This document shows, one piece after another, positions 14,311 through 22,152 of a stretch of DNA of 28,811 nucleotides (its first letter is position 1; each line of letters begins with the position of its first letter). The stretch is from NCBI GenBank assembly GCA_964580255.1, contig CAZOJX010000006.1:1-28811 (forward strand). The letters run 5' to 3'. Source of the stretch: HGM12587 sp964580255 (GTDB lineage Bacteria; Bacillota; Clostridia; Lachnospirales; Lachnospiraceae). Under the pieces are notes generated by a model. That model was not told the DNA's origin. It saw only the letters and a list, made by a program, of their open reading frames with translations, and made no database searches. Both the position numbers and the translations under genes were made by a program.

Positions 14311-15384
14311 TTAATCTCCAAAGCTGATTCCTATCAGTTTTGCTTCTTTAATGATCTGTGAATCCGGATCCACATATTTGAGCTTTCCGGCTGATTCCTC
14401 CAAAGGAATCCGTTTGGTCTCGTTATTGACGATACCAATCATCACACCATACTGCTCATCGATGATCGCCTGGGCACATGCTGCACCAAGTCTCGTTGAG
14501 AGAACCCGGTCATACGGGCAAGGACTTCCGCCCCTCTGTGTATGTCCCGGAACGGTCACACGCACTTCTGAGCCAAGACGTTTGGTAAGTTCCTCTGCGA
14601 TTTCATAAGAGACTGCAGGATATTTATAATTTTCCATGAATTTCTTCAATTCTTTTTTTGACATTTTCGCGCGTTCCTTCGGAATCGCACCTTCTGCAAC
14701 TGCAAGGATCGTAAAGCCTTTTTTGTTTTTGTTCCGTCTTTCGATGGCAGCACAGATTTTATCAATGTCGTAAGGAATTTCAGGAAGGAGAATGATATCT
14801 GCACCGCCTGCGATTCCTGCATGAAGGGTCAGCTGACCAACCTTGTGTCCCATGACCTCCACAATAAATACACGCCCATGAGAAGCTGCTGTCGTATGAA
14901 TGCAGTCGATTGCCTGTGTCGCAATGTCCACCGCACTCTGGAAACCGAAGGTCATATCTGTTGCCCAGATATCATTATCAATAGTCTTCGGCATATGGAT
15001 CACGTTTAAGCCTTCTTCTCTTAAAAGATTTGCGCTTTTCTGGGTTCCGTTTCCGCCCAGGATCACCAGACAGTCCAGACGAAGCTTATAATAATTCTGT
15101 TTCATCGCCTCAACCTTATCCAGACCGTTTTTATCCGGAATCCGCATTTCCTTAAATGGAGCACGGGAGCTTCCGATGATCGTTCCGCCCTTTGTCAGAA
15201 TGCCGGAAAAATCCTGCGGACCTAGTAATCTGTAGTTTCCATAGATCAGTCCTTTGTATCCTTCTTCAAATCCGTAAATTTCCACTTCTTCATAATAATT
15301 ACAGATTCCTTTTACAATTCCCCGCATTGTAGCATTCAATGCCTGACAGTCACCGCCGCTGGTCAATAATCCGATACGTTTCAT
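14311..15384 (-). CDS. 6-phosphofructokinase (PfkA superfamily)
   Basis: A 357-residue phosphofructokinase that phosphorylates fructose 6-phosphate in glycolysis. It shows the nucleotide loop LLTSGGDCQALNA, the donor-site loop GGNGT (110-114), the catalytic PKTIDND (132-138) and the substrate segment VMGHKVGQLTLHAGIAGGAD. In this superfamily Gly at the second Gly of GGxG favours ATP, whereas Lys in PKTIDND is typical of pyrophosphate or mixed-type enzymes; here they occur together, as in the so-called mixed-substrate group, and Asn replaces the usual Asp. The phosphoryl donor therefore cannot be settled by reading. The ATG has GGAGGAAA upstream. First gene of the pfk-dnaX-ybaB-recR unit. Confidence 0.93.
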   Translation of the reverse strand: MKRIGLLTSGGDCQALNATMRGIVKGICNYYEEVEIYGFEEGYKGLIYGNYRLLGPQDFSGILTKGGTIIGSSRAPFKEMRIPDKNGLDKVEAMKQNYYKLRLDCLVILGGNGTQKSANLLREEGLNVIHMPKTIDNDIWATDMTFGFQSAVDIATQAIDCIHTTAASHGRVFIVEVMGHKVGQLTLHAGIAGGADIILLPEIPYDIDKICAAIERRNKNKKGFTILAVAEGAIPKERAKMSKKELKKFMENYKYPAVSYEIAEELTKRLGSEVRVTVPGHTQRGGSPCPYDRVLSTRLGAACAQAIIDEQYGVMIGIVNNETKRIPLEESAGKLKYVDPDSQIIKEAKLIGISFGD

Positions 15385-15436
15385 AGAGTTTCCTCCCTCC
15401 GCAGTTTTTTCTGCTGACAATCGTGTACTTTTTTAG

Positions 15437-15465
15437 ATTATATCTCATTTTGTTTTTAATTCCAA
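15437..15465 (-). promoter_or_regulatory. Promoter of the pfk-dnaX-ybaB-recR operon
   Basis: Minus strand: TTGGAA (15465-15460), 17 bp, TATAAT (15442-15437). It lies just downstream of the SRP RNA terminator, so this operon is expressed independently of the SRP RNA. Confidence 0.8.
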
Positions 15466-15483
15466 GGGCAAATATTACTGCCG

Positions 15484-15519
15484 GAAAATAAGAAACGCCC
15501 GAAGCAGATGCTTCGGGCG
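15484..15519 (-). terminator. Terminator of the SRP RNA gene
   Basis: Minus strand: CGCCCGAAGCA and TGCTTCGGGCG (15519-15509 and 15506-15496) form a perfect 11-bp stem with a 2-base loop, followed by a T-rich run. Confidence 0.93.
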
Positions 15520-15539
15520 AACAAACTCTTTTCAATTAT

Positions 15540-15693
15540 GTGAACGTTACCCCGATCGACAACTCGATCCAGGCACCCTTGCGGCACCCGGAAAGGTCTG
15601 CTTAGTGCTGCTGTATTCCTACCCTGACACGGTTCGCAGTTTTCCGTCGCGCAAGACCTGAATGTCATCGCTGCCGACCGGGGGCAGCTTCAC
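15540..15693 (-). ncRNA. ffs: Signal recognition particle RNA (Gram-positive type)
   Basis: Minus strand, about 154 nt. The SRP tip is unmistakable: GTGTCAGG, then GTA-GGAA-TAC (a GGAA tetraloop on a 3-bp stem), then AGCAGCACTAAG. Upstream TTGCGCGACGGAAAACT and downstream GTGCCGCAAGGGTGCCTGGATCGAG match the conserved arms of the Bacillus scRNA. Ends were set by GTGAA at the 5' end pairing with TTCAC at the 3' end and by the promoter, whose -10 ends 7 bases before position 15693. It is shorter than the roughly 270-nt Bacillus RNA, so the Alu part is reduced or differently folded. The RNA binds Ffh to deliver nascent membrane and secreted proteins. Confidence 0.93.
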
Positions 15694-15700
15694 GCAGACC

Positions 15701-15729
15701 AGTATAACTGTTTTATTTTGCTTTGTCAA
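15701..15729 (-). promoter_or_regulatory. SRP RNA promoter inside the end of tadA
   Basis: Minus strand: perfect TTGACA (15729-15724), 17 bp, TATACT (15706-15701). The -35 lies in the last codons of the tadA gene, so a strong independent RNA promoter is embedded in coding sequence. Confidence 0.9.
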
Positions 15730-16228
15730 CCGATTGCTGACCAAGCTGCTGACTGTTTTTCTTCTTTTCCCGAAGTTCCCGGAAAAATCCACTCATCAGT
15801 GCGCTGCATTCTTCCTGCAGCACGCCTTCTGTCAATTCCACCTGGTGATTAAAGGCTTCCATCTGAAGCAGATTGATCACCGAACCGGCACAGCCTGCCT
15901 TGGCATTTCTGCTTCCCATCACCACTCTGTCGATCCGTGCCTGTACAATGGCACCCGCACACATCTGGCATGGTTCCAGTGTAACATACATGGTACAGCC
16001 TTCCAGTCTCCAGTCTCCCACAACCTTCGCCGCTTTTCTGATGGCAAGGATTTCTGCATGGGAAAGAGTGGATTTATCAACATTCCTGCGGTTGTAGCCT
16101 CTGGCAATGATCTTACCTTCATATACGATCACACAGCCGATCGGCGCTTCTTCCAGGCGATACGCTTTTTTTGCCTGCCGCAGTGCCTCTTTCATATACT
16201 TTTCATCCGGAGAAAGTTCTTTTCTCAT
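15713..16228 (-). CDS. tadA: tRNA(Arg) adenosine-34 deaminase TadA
   Basis: A 171-residue cytidine-deaminase-fold enzyme that converts wobble adenosine 34 of tRNA-Arg(ACG) to inosine. The zinc and catalytic residues are intact: H57-A58-E59 in LSHAEI and C87/C90 in LEPCQMCAGA, preceded by the usual APIGCVIV. Length is normal. It starts 6 bases after the rsmA stop. Its 3' end contains the SRP RNA promoter. It is last in the long pilus-tatD-rsmA-tadA transcription unit. Not to be confused with the TadA/CpaF pilus ATPase encoded further upstream. Confidence 0.97.
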   Translation of the reverse strand: MRKELSPDEKYMKEALRQAKKAYRLEEAPIGCVIVYEGKIIARGYNRRNVDKSTLSHAEILAIRKAAKVVGDWRLEGCTMYVTLEPCQMCAGAIVQARIDRVVMGSRNAKAGCAGSVINLLQMEAFNHQVELTEGVLQEECSALMSGFFRELREKKKNSQQLGQQSVDKAK

Positions 16229-16234
16229 TTGCGC

Positions 16235-17119
16235 CTACTTTCCTTCCAGTTCCAGAAAAATGTCCGCAAGACGGGCAAACTGCTCCAGGGTCAGTGCCTC
16301 ACCTCTTACGCTCGGAGAGGTTCCCAGGGCTTCAATGGCTGCTGCGATCTGTTCTTTGGAATAATGAAGCTCCGGACTGTTGTTCAGACCGTTGGCCAGC
16401 GTTTTTCTTCTCTGATTAAATGATGCCCGGATCAGACGGAACATAAGTTTTTCGTCCCGTACAGTTACCGGAGGTTTTTCATGCACTGTCAGCTTGATCA
16501 CTGCGGAACCGATCTTTGGTCTTGGCATAAAGCAGTTCTGCGGCACATTTGCCACCAGATACGGCTCTGCATAATACTGCACTGCCAGAGACAACGCACC
16601 GTAATCCTTTGTTCCCGGACCCATACGCATTCTGTCCGCAACTTCTTTCTGCACCATGATCGTGATCGAATGCAGTGGCACGTGGTTCTCAAACAGTCCC
16701 ATGATGATCGGTGTCGTAATGTAATACGGCAGATTTGCAACTACCTTAACCGGTCTTCCTCCATTTTTTTCCTCTGCCAGCTTTTTCAGATCAACTTTTA
16801 AAACATCTTCGTTGATAATCGTCACATTGTCATAGGCACTTAACGTATCTTTCAGAATCGGAATCAGCATTTTGTCGATTTCCACTGCTACCACTTCTCT
16901 GGCAGCACAGGCAAGATACTGTGTCATGGTTCCGATTCCCGGACCGATCTCTACTACCAGATCGTCTTTGGTGATCTGGGCTGCACTGATAATCTTTTCC
17001 AGCACATGGGTATCGATCAGGAAATTCTGACCAAATTTTTTCTGAAAGGCAAATTCGTATTTCTGGATCACCTCAATGGTTTTCTGAGGGTTTCCAAGAT
17101 ATGGGGTTTTATCATTCAT
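16235..17119 (-). CDS. rsmA: 16S rRNA (adenine1518/1519-N6)-dimethyltransferase
   Basis: A 294-residue KsgA/RsmA methyltransferase that dimethylates two adjacent adenosines in the 3' hairpin of 16S rRNA. Motifs: FQKKFGQNFLID at the N-terminus, the SAM site VVEIGPGIGTMTQYL, the acidic VVAVEIDKMLI, and the catalytic motif VVANLPYYITTPI. The C-terminal helical domain has the typical RASFNQRRKTLANGL. Start chosen by AGGAGA at good spacing. The gene begins 11 bases after the tatD stop, the common tatD-rsmA pairing of Firmicutes. Confidence 0.97.
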   Translation of the reverse strand: MNDKTPYLGNPQKTIEVIQKYEFAFQKKFGQNFLIDTHVLEKIISAAQITKDDLVVEIGPGIGTMTQYLACAAREVVAVEIDKMLIPILKDTLSAYDNVTIINEDVLKVDLKKLAEEKNGGRPVKVVANLPYYITTPIIMGLFENHVPLHSITIMVQKEVADRMRMGPGTKDYGALSLAVQYYAEPYLVANVPQNCFMPRPKIGSAVIKLTVHEKPPVTVRDEKLMFRLIRASFNQRRKTLANGLNNSPELHYSKEQIAAAIEALGTSPSVRGEALTLEQFARLADIFLELEGK

Positions 17120-17130
17120 TGACCGTTCTC

Positions 17131-17895
17131 CTAAATATCATAAAGTTTTCTTCCGTTTTCATTGGTAATGCGAATCACTTCCTCTACCGGAAGCTGTTTG
17201 ATCGCCGCCAGTTCCTCTGCTACATACCGGATCTTCGCAGAATCATTTCGTTTTCCCCGAAACGGAACCGGTGCAAGATACGGGCAGTCCGTTTCCAGAA
17301 CAATTTTGGAAAGGGGTACATATTCTGCCACTTCTTTCAGTTTTTTCGCATTTTTAAAGGTCAGCACACCGCCGATCCCAATGTAATAACCCAGGTTCAG
17401 ATATTCTCGCGCCTGCTCTACCGAATAAGAATAGCAATGGATAATGCCTGAAAGCCCCAAAGGCTTTGCCGCAGTCACCAGATCCAGCGTATCTTTGGCT
17501 GCTTCCCTGCTGTGAATGATCACAGGAAGCTTACATTCTGCCGCCAGCTCCATCTGCCGTAAAAACCATTGTTTCTGAAGATCATGCTTTTCTTTATCCC
17601 AGTAGTAGTCCAGACCGATCTCTCCCACTGCTTTTACCTTTTCGTGGCCTGTCCATGCTTTCAGCCGGGCAAAATTTTCCTCATTCAATTCGCCCACCTC
17701 GTCCGGGTGAACGCCTACAGCGGCATAGACAAAGGGATATTTTTCCGCAAGTGCCACACTTCTTTCCGAAGATGCCATGCTCGCCCCGACATTTACGATA
17801 TATTCTACGTCTGCGTCCCGCATTCCGGACAGCAGTGTTTCCCGATCATTTTCAAAAGCCTCATCATCATAATGGGCATGTGTATCAAAAATCAT
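17131..17895 (-). CDS. tatD: TatD family metal-dependent hydrolase
   Basis: A 254-residue TIM-barrel hydrolase of the TatD DNase family. Metal ligands are visible: H6 and H8 in DTHAHYD, Glu in VGEIGLDYYW, His in PVIIHSREA, His in GIIHCYS, and Asp in LETDCPYLAP. Members cut DNA from the 3' end and act in repair or RNA processing. Length is normal. AGGAGG precedes the ATG. It lies 14 bases after the DUF6382-FHA gene without a visible terminator, so transcription from the pilus operon can continue into it. Confidence 0.95.
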   Translation of the reverse strand: MIFDTHAHYDDEAFENDRETLLSGMRDADVEYIVNVGASMASSERSVALAEKYPFVYAAVGVHPDEVGELNEENFARLKAWTGHEKVKAVGEIGLDYYWDKEKHDLQKQWFLRQMELAAECKLPVIIHSREAAKDTLDLVTAAKPLGLSGIIHCYSYSVEQAREYLNLGYYIGIGGVLTFKNAKKLKEVAEYVPLSKIVLETDCPYLAPVPFRGKRNDSAKIRYVAEELAAIKQLPVEEVIRITNENGRKLYDI

Positions 17896-17909
17896 AATAT
17901 CCTCCTAGT

Positions 17910-19052
17910 TTAGAGGTTATTATAACATTCATACCCCACATCTGCAAACAGAATACGGTCTCCTTCAAAAATTTCCACTTCCTCTCCCGGTTCAATGGCT
18001 CTCCCATTCACATAAGTCCCGTTTGTGGAGTTGGCATCTGCGATAAAAAGCCGCTCCTGCCTTACATATAATCTGCTGTGGATCCTGCTGATCGTATCCC
18101 TGCCGATAAACCCGTCAACAGAATCCTTCTTTTTTCCTACCAGAAAATCCTCTCCTTCGATGCAAAATTCCTCATAACCCGGAATCAGCGGACGAAGTCT
18201 CCATTGCCCCGCAGGCATGTTCTGCAAAAGCGTTGTCCCGCTGTCCGGTGTTTCCAGAAACTGCGTACTCTTTAGAATACTGTATTCTTTTGGAACGGAT
18301 TCCCAGACAGACACCGCCTCCGTCAAAGGCTCCTCCGTTTCTGTTTCTTCTTCCATTTCCTTCTTTAAGAAAAAACGCAGGATCTTTCCCCAAAAACCGG
18401 TCAGTTTCACCTTATTCATCGGCTTTTCCTCCGGTAACTCCCCAAAAAACTCCTCCGACAGATCTTCTTCCGGCAAAAAAACTGCCTCCTGCTCCGACAG
18501 ACTTTCCTCCCCGGACTCCTTTTCCTTATGTTCTTCCAAAATTTCTTCGATTTGGAGATTTCCCCGGCAGGCACTCTGATACAAATGATAGGCAAGCTCC
18601 ACTCCTTCCGTATCATGATAATCCAGATTTCCGAGAATTTCTTCCAGCATCTCACGAAATGAGGTCAGCACATCCCGTTTCTCCCAGGGGCAATAGCAAA
18701 AATAAAATCTGCCTTCCTTCGTATAGATATGCTCCAGATCCAAAAGCACATGCTCCATATCCAAAAGATAATCCGTCACTTCCTCCTGCAGCGTGCGGAC
18801 AGCCAGAAACAGTCTTCGTACCGTATCTGCATTCAGCTTTGCCCGCTCAGAGCATGCCCTTAAGGTCTGTTTGGACGAAATATCGTATAACAGCTGCAAA
18901 CAGCCGTCGATCCGGAGAACATGCAGGGAAAGAAAGGCAGACGGTTCATTTTTCATCAGCATCTCTGTCTCATAAGTTTCCTCATAAAGGGCATCTTCAT
19001 TGCCGAGGATCAGATAAGTTTTATTCAATTCTCTTTTTAATGACTCCAACAT
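17910..19052 (-). CDS. DUF6382 domain protein with C-terminal FHA domain
   Basis: A 380-residue cytoplasmic protein. The first ~150 residues match the DUF6382-type domain found at the end of clostridial Tad loci (LNKTYLILG, PSAFLSLHVLRIDGCLQLLYDISSKQTL, then FYFCYCPWEKRDVLTSF). An acidic linker follows, then a basic/aromatic patch (KLTGFWGKILRFFLKKEMEEE). The C-terminal ~70 residues form an FHA domain: IGRDTISRIHSRL with R318, S322 and H325, and STNGTYVNG at about 338-346, the residues that bind phosphothreonine. This suggests that pilus assembly responds to a Ser/Thr kinase. Its start lies 32 bases inside the preceding pseudopilin gene. It is the last Tad gene before tatD. Confidence 0.86.
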   Translation of the reverse strand: MLESLKRELNKTYLILGNEDALYEETYETEMLMKNEPSAFLSLHVLRIDGCLQLLYDISSKQTLRACSERAKLNADTVRRLFLAVRTLQEEVTDYLLDMEHVLLDLEHIYTKEGRFYFCYCPWEKRDVLTSFREMLEEILGNLDYHDTEGVELAYHLYQSACRGNLQIEEILEEHKEKESGEESLSEQEAVFLPEEDLSEEFFGELPEEKPMNKVKLTGFWGKILRFFLKKEMEEETETEEPLTEAVSVWESVPKEYSILKSTQFLETPDSGTTLLQNMPAGQWRLRPLIPGYEEFCIEGEDFLVGKKKDSVDGFIGRDTISRIHSRLYVRQERLFIADANSTNGTYVNGRAIEPGEEVEIFEGDRILFADVGYECYNNL

Positions 19053-19446
19053 AAGCTGCTCCTATCAGATTTCTGCTCCGCCGCAGGCTCCGCTCCGGAT
19101 GGAACCGTTGATAAGTTACTGTAACATTGACCGGGCTCTTCAGAAAGTTCTGCCTGCCGGAATAAGTCAGTAAAACTTCCGCGTTTGTGATTTTCACATC
19201 AGCCTCCAGTTTCTCCAGTCCAAAGGTTCTGGCTTCTCCATGCTCTTTTGCTCTTTCCAAAAGCCGCTCCCGAAGAACCTTATCTTCCAGCTGCCGTTCT
19301 TCCATCGTTCTTAAAATGCATTCATATCCGGTCAGCTTTAAGACCGCCTGATCATACTGATAGATTCCAAGCTCGCAGAAGATTAAAAGAATGAGAAAAC
19401 AAAAAGGGAGCACCAAAGCGGCTTCCACGGTCAGACTTCCTTTCAT
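19021..19446 (-). CDS. TadE-like pseudopilin
   Basis: A 141-residue minor pilin of the TadE type. It begins MKGSLTVEAALVLPF; prepilin peptidase would cut after Gly3, leaving Glu at mature position 5, followed by a hydrophobic helix (about 8-30) and an extracellular domain. A longer frame extends to 19590, but the short leader ATG at 19446 is preceded by GGGAG and overlaps the prepilin peptidase stop codon by four bases (ATGA), which settles the start. The 3' end overlaps the DUF6382-FHA gene by 32 bases. Confidence 0.87.
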   Translation of the reverse strand: MKGSLTVEAALVLPFCFLILLIFCELGIYQYDQAVLKLTGYECILRTMEERQLEDKVLRERLLERAKEHGEARTFGLEKLEADVKITNAEVLLTYSGRQNFLKSPVNVTVTYQRFHPERSLRRSRNLIGAAYVGVIKKRIE

Positions 19447-19874
19447 AAAAAAATCACTCCCATCATTCCCAAAAACAAAAACGGAAAAAAGGGGATTTCC
19501 TGTGTCCTCGAAACCTTTTTTCTCACCAGCAGCCAAATGCCATAGATTCCGCTGAGAAAAAATGCCAAAAACAGCACTGCCAGCAGACATTTACCGCCTC
19601 CGAAAATCCCCAGAACAATCAGTGCAATTCCATCACCGTAACCGATCTTTTCCTGTGTCATCCAGCCAAATGCCAAAAACAGACTTCCGATGGCAAAGCC
19701 GACCAAAATACTGACAAAACTCTGATAACGAAGGAAAAGATTGCAAAGGCTTCCGATTCCCAGAAAACCGATCAGAAAACAGAGGGGAATTTTCTGATCT
19801 TTCATATCATAATAGGCTCCAATCCCCAAAAATAAGAGCTGCATTCCCTGTACAAAATATAATTTCCACTCCAT
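19443..19874 (-). CDS. Prepilin peptidase (CpaA/TadV type, A24 family)
   Basis: A 143-residue, multi-helix membrane aspartyl protease without the methyltransferase domain of larger PilD enzymes. The two catalytic Asp are in YYDMKDQKIP (about residue 23) and in GYGDG (about residue 79, the GxGD motif). It would remove the short leader peptides of the Flp pilin and the pseudopilins in this locus. AGAGGGGA precedes the ATG, which directly abuts the stop codon of the upstream gene. Confidence 0.9.
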   Translation of the reverse strand: MEWKLYFVQGMQLLFLGIGAYYDMKDQKIPLCFLIGFLGIGSLCNLFLRYQSFVSILVGFAIGSLFLAFGWMTQEKIGYGDGIALIVLGIFGGGKCLLAVLFLAFFLSGIYGIWLLVRKKVSRTQEIPFFPFLFLGMMGVIFL

Positions 19875-20600
19875 TTATTCCCCTCTTTCCATACAGCGAA
19901 GGCAGCAGCTTCGGTCTGTAACACTGCTTAATAAAACCTTCCTCACCGTTCTTTTCAGTCCGATGCAGCTTCTCTCCGAATGATAGCATTCCCCTTCTTT
20001 TGTCACATACACAAGAGCACCAAATGATTCCTTACAATGCTGACATTTTCGATATTCCTGTTTTGCAAGCTCCAGTGTTGTACATTCAATCGACAGTTTC
20101 AGATGCGTGCAGTCATTCTGTAAATGATACACCGCACCCTCCGGTGTGGCATAAACATAGATTTCTCCGGTTTTCAGTCCGGTAAACCCAACCCATGCCC
20201 GGCAAACTGCTTTCTGCGTAATCTGCGATTCCTTTTGAAAAGGCATGATCCACAGTTCCTCCAGTGTCATGGATTTCCTGATCGTAATATCCGCCTGGTA
20301 ATCAGTTCCCAATCCTCCTGCCGCAATCCCTATTTTTTTCGCTTCTGCAGCAGCCTGTAACTGCAGTTCTGCCGCAGAAGCATATTGAAGAAAGAATGAG
20401 AAAAACGCTAACAGGATCATCAAAATGAACGGAAGGATCCATGCCGCTTCTACGGTCAGACTTCCTTTTTTTAAGACACACAGAGACATTCTTTCGTTTT
20501 GGCTGTTCTTAACTCTTTCGCAGGTATTACTTGGGGGAAGCACACTGTTTTTATCAAAATATCCACGCTTTTTCCGAAAGAACATCTCTCTGTACCTCAT
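19875..20600 (-). CDS. TadE-like pseudopilin with duplicated Cys/His motif
   Basis: A protein of up to 241 residues with a class III prepilin signal KKGSLTVEAAWILPF and one transmembrane helix, followed by an exported domain. The C-terminal half carries two similar units: VYHLQNDCTHL ... RKCQHC and CYHSERSCIGL ... SCCLRC, each with a His, a Cys and a terminal CxxC, reminiscent of Ada-type zinc-binding motifs. The start is uncertain: 20600 overlaps the upstream stop (ATGA) but lacks a strong ribosome site, 20585 has GAGG, and 20489 would give a short 9-residue leader typical of prepilins. Possible roles are pilus tip adhesion or metal-stabilised priming of assembly. Confidence 0.8.
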   Translation of the reverse strand: MRYREMFFRKKRGYFDKNSVLPPSNTCERVKNSQNERMSLCVLKKGSLTVEAAWILPFILMILLAFFSFFLQYASAAELQLQAAAEAKKIGIAAGGLGTDYQADITIRKSMTLEELWIMPFQKESQITQKAVCRAWVGFTGLKTGEIYVYATPEGAVYHLQNDCTHLKLSIECTTLELAKQEYRKCQHCKESFGALVYVTKEGECYHSERSCIGLKRTVRKVLLSSVTDRSCCLRCMERGE

Positions 20601-21967
20601 TGTTCATAAAAAACATTTCTCGTGAGTGTATGTTCATAGCTTCCGCTGTTCAAAAACGGAACTGTTTCAAACAGACTCTCAAACTGATAATTCCACATAA
20701 ATGTAAAGCTGTCCGTACAATGATCCAGCTTCAGATACTCATAGTCGGACTTTTCACGTACCTCCAATTCCACAACATCCATCGAACGGCAGATTTTTTC
20801 TTCTAAATCCGTCAGATTCAAAAAGAGAAACAAATACTCCGAATATCCCAAGGAAATCCCCGAAAAAATACCATTTTGATACAAGGGAACCTTTTCCCCG
20901 GAAAACACCCTTTTTGTATCCCCAATGCCTTCTTCGATGGCTTCTGCGATCAGAAAAATCTCCCTTACAAGCCCGATCAGGGCCGCATTTCCTGTGATCC
21001 CGACCAGAGCTGCCGCCTCTGCCTCTGCTTTTGCCATGCGGCCGGTATCCTGATGATAAAAAAGGTAATTTCCGCCAGCCCTTGCCAAAAAGATCCTCCA
21101 CATGATATCTTCCAGGTTCTTCACATCGCTTTCCTTTCCGGCAATGATATATTCCATCTGGTAATCCAGCGTTTCCCGAAGCCCCTGGGGACTTTCTTCC
21201 AGATAGTTACCAAAATGTTGAAAGAGATATCCATGAAACCACTGCTGATCAGCCAAAGAAACTGTTTCCTTTGTTCCGGTTCCCCTCTTTAAGCTGCGAT
21301 TTTGAATCCTTTCCCCAAGATCAATGTTTTTTTCAGACAGTCCCGTCCGGTTCCCAAACACAGCTTCTGTCAGCCCATCGATTGTCGGAAAAGAAATACT
21401 GGGAAGGGAAATCTGAAACAGGGGATTTCCATCAGAATCCACATATCCATCAAGGATTCCCGATGCCTCACTTCTGTTTTCTCCTAACAGTTCCTGAAGA
21501 TCCATATCCAAATTTCCGGCATCTGATCCGCTCCAGCTAAAATCCTTTCCCAGGAAATCTTCCAGAAGCAGATAACCGGTCTGCTCCTTCATCTCCAACA
21601 CCGCCTGCTTTAAAAAAGGAATCCCTCCCTCATCCGTGCTGCGTCGGAAATTATCCGCTGCCGTCTGTATACTGACAAGCTCCGGTGCATTTTTCTGCAG
21701 ATATTTTTCTGCTCTTTGTTCCAGCACTGCCGTATACTCTGTCTCCTGTTCATAATTCAGATCCAGAAAAAACAATCCGTAATGGTTAAACAGCTCCTGC
21801 TGATACTCTGAAAGTACCGAAAATGCTGCCAGTTCCATTGCCTGCTCTGCCTTCGTCCGCAGGCAGTAGATTCTCGCTCCTTCGACCAGTGTCAGGCAAA
21901 ATGCCAGAAATCCAGTCATGGTCAAAGCAAACAGAATGGTCACAGAGCCTTTTTTCCTGTTCCTCAT
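20597..21967 (-). CDS. DUF5702 (TadG-like) pilus-locus protein
   Basis: A 456-residue protein with a short basic N-terminus (MRNRKKGSVTILFALTMTG), one hydrophobic helix that resembles a TadG/pseudopilin N-terminus, and a large exported domain with no catalytic motif I recognise. This matches the DUF5702 family that accompanies clostridial Tad loci. Like TadG it may anchor or prime the pilus at the cell surface. Its start overlaps the Flp pilin stop by four bases, and its own stop overlaps the next gene in the same way, showing strict operon order. Confidence 0.84.
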   Translation of the reverse strand: MRNRKKGSVTILFALTMTGFLAFCLTLVEGARIYCLRTKAEQAMELAAFSVLSEYQQELFNHYGLFFLDLNYEQETEYTAVLEQRAEKYLQKNAPELVSIQTAADNFRRSTDEGGIPFLKQAVLEMKEQTGYLLLEDFLGKDFSWSGSDAGNLDMDLQELLGENRSEASGILDGYVDSDGNPLFQISLPSISFPTIDGLTEAVFGNRTGLSEKNIDLGERIQNRSLKRGTGTKETVSLADQQWFHGYLFQHFGNYLEESPQGLRETLDYQMEYIIAGKESDVKNLEDIMWRIFLARAGGNYLFYHQDTGRMAKAEAEAAALVGITGNAALIGLVREIFLIAEAIEEGIGDTKRVFSGEKVPLYQNGIFSGISLGYSEYLFLFLNLTDLEEKICRSMDVVELEVREKSDYEYLKLDHCTDSFTFMWNYQFESLFETVPFLNSGSYEHTLTRNVFYEQ

Positions 21968-22140
21968 TTTAAGATCTTCCCGCTTTGGGTGGTAATGGTC
22001 TTAAAAATATTGTTTACGATTGTTGTCATTTGTTCTTTAAAGATCAGCACCAGTCCGATCAGAACCACCAGGATCAAAATGATCTCTACCGATGTGATCC
22101 CCGCACGATCCTTCATAATCGCTTTCCATTGATTCCACAT
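21964..22140 (-). CDS. Flp-type major pilin
   Basis: A 58-residue protein. After a short leader (MWNQWKAIMKDRAG) comes ITSVEIILILVVLIGLVLIF, a class IVb pilin signal: peptidase cleavage after Gly14 would leave Glu at mature position 5, at the start of a single hydrophobic helix. The remaining ~24 residues are polar. A very strong AGGAGG ribosome site precedes the ATG, as expected for the abundant structural subunit. It sits 12 bases after the TadC gene and overlaps DUF5702 by four bases. The mature pilin is only about 44 residues. Confidence 0.92.
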   Translation of the reverse strand: MWNQWKAIMKDRAGITSVEIILILVVLIGLVLIFKEQMTTIVNNIFKTITTQSGKILK

Positions 22141-22152
22141 ATTTTTTTCCTC

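Noticed and set aside
15662..16423. A 253-codon open frame on the plus strand
   Set aside because: Antisense to the tadA deaminase and the end of rsmA, both of which have complete catalytic motifs.
18233..19054. A 273-codon open frame on the plus strand
   Set aside because: Pro/Ser/Arg-rich translation antisense to the DUF6382-FHA gene, without a ribosome site or recognisable domain.
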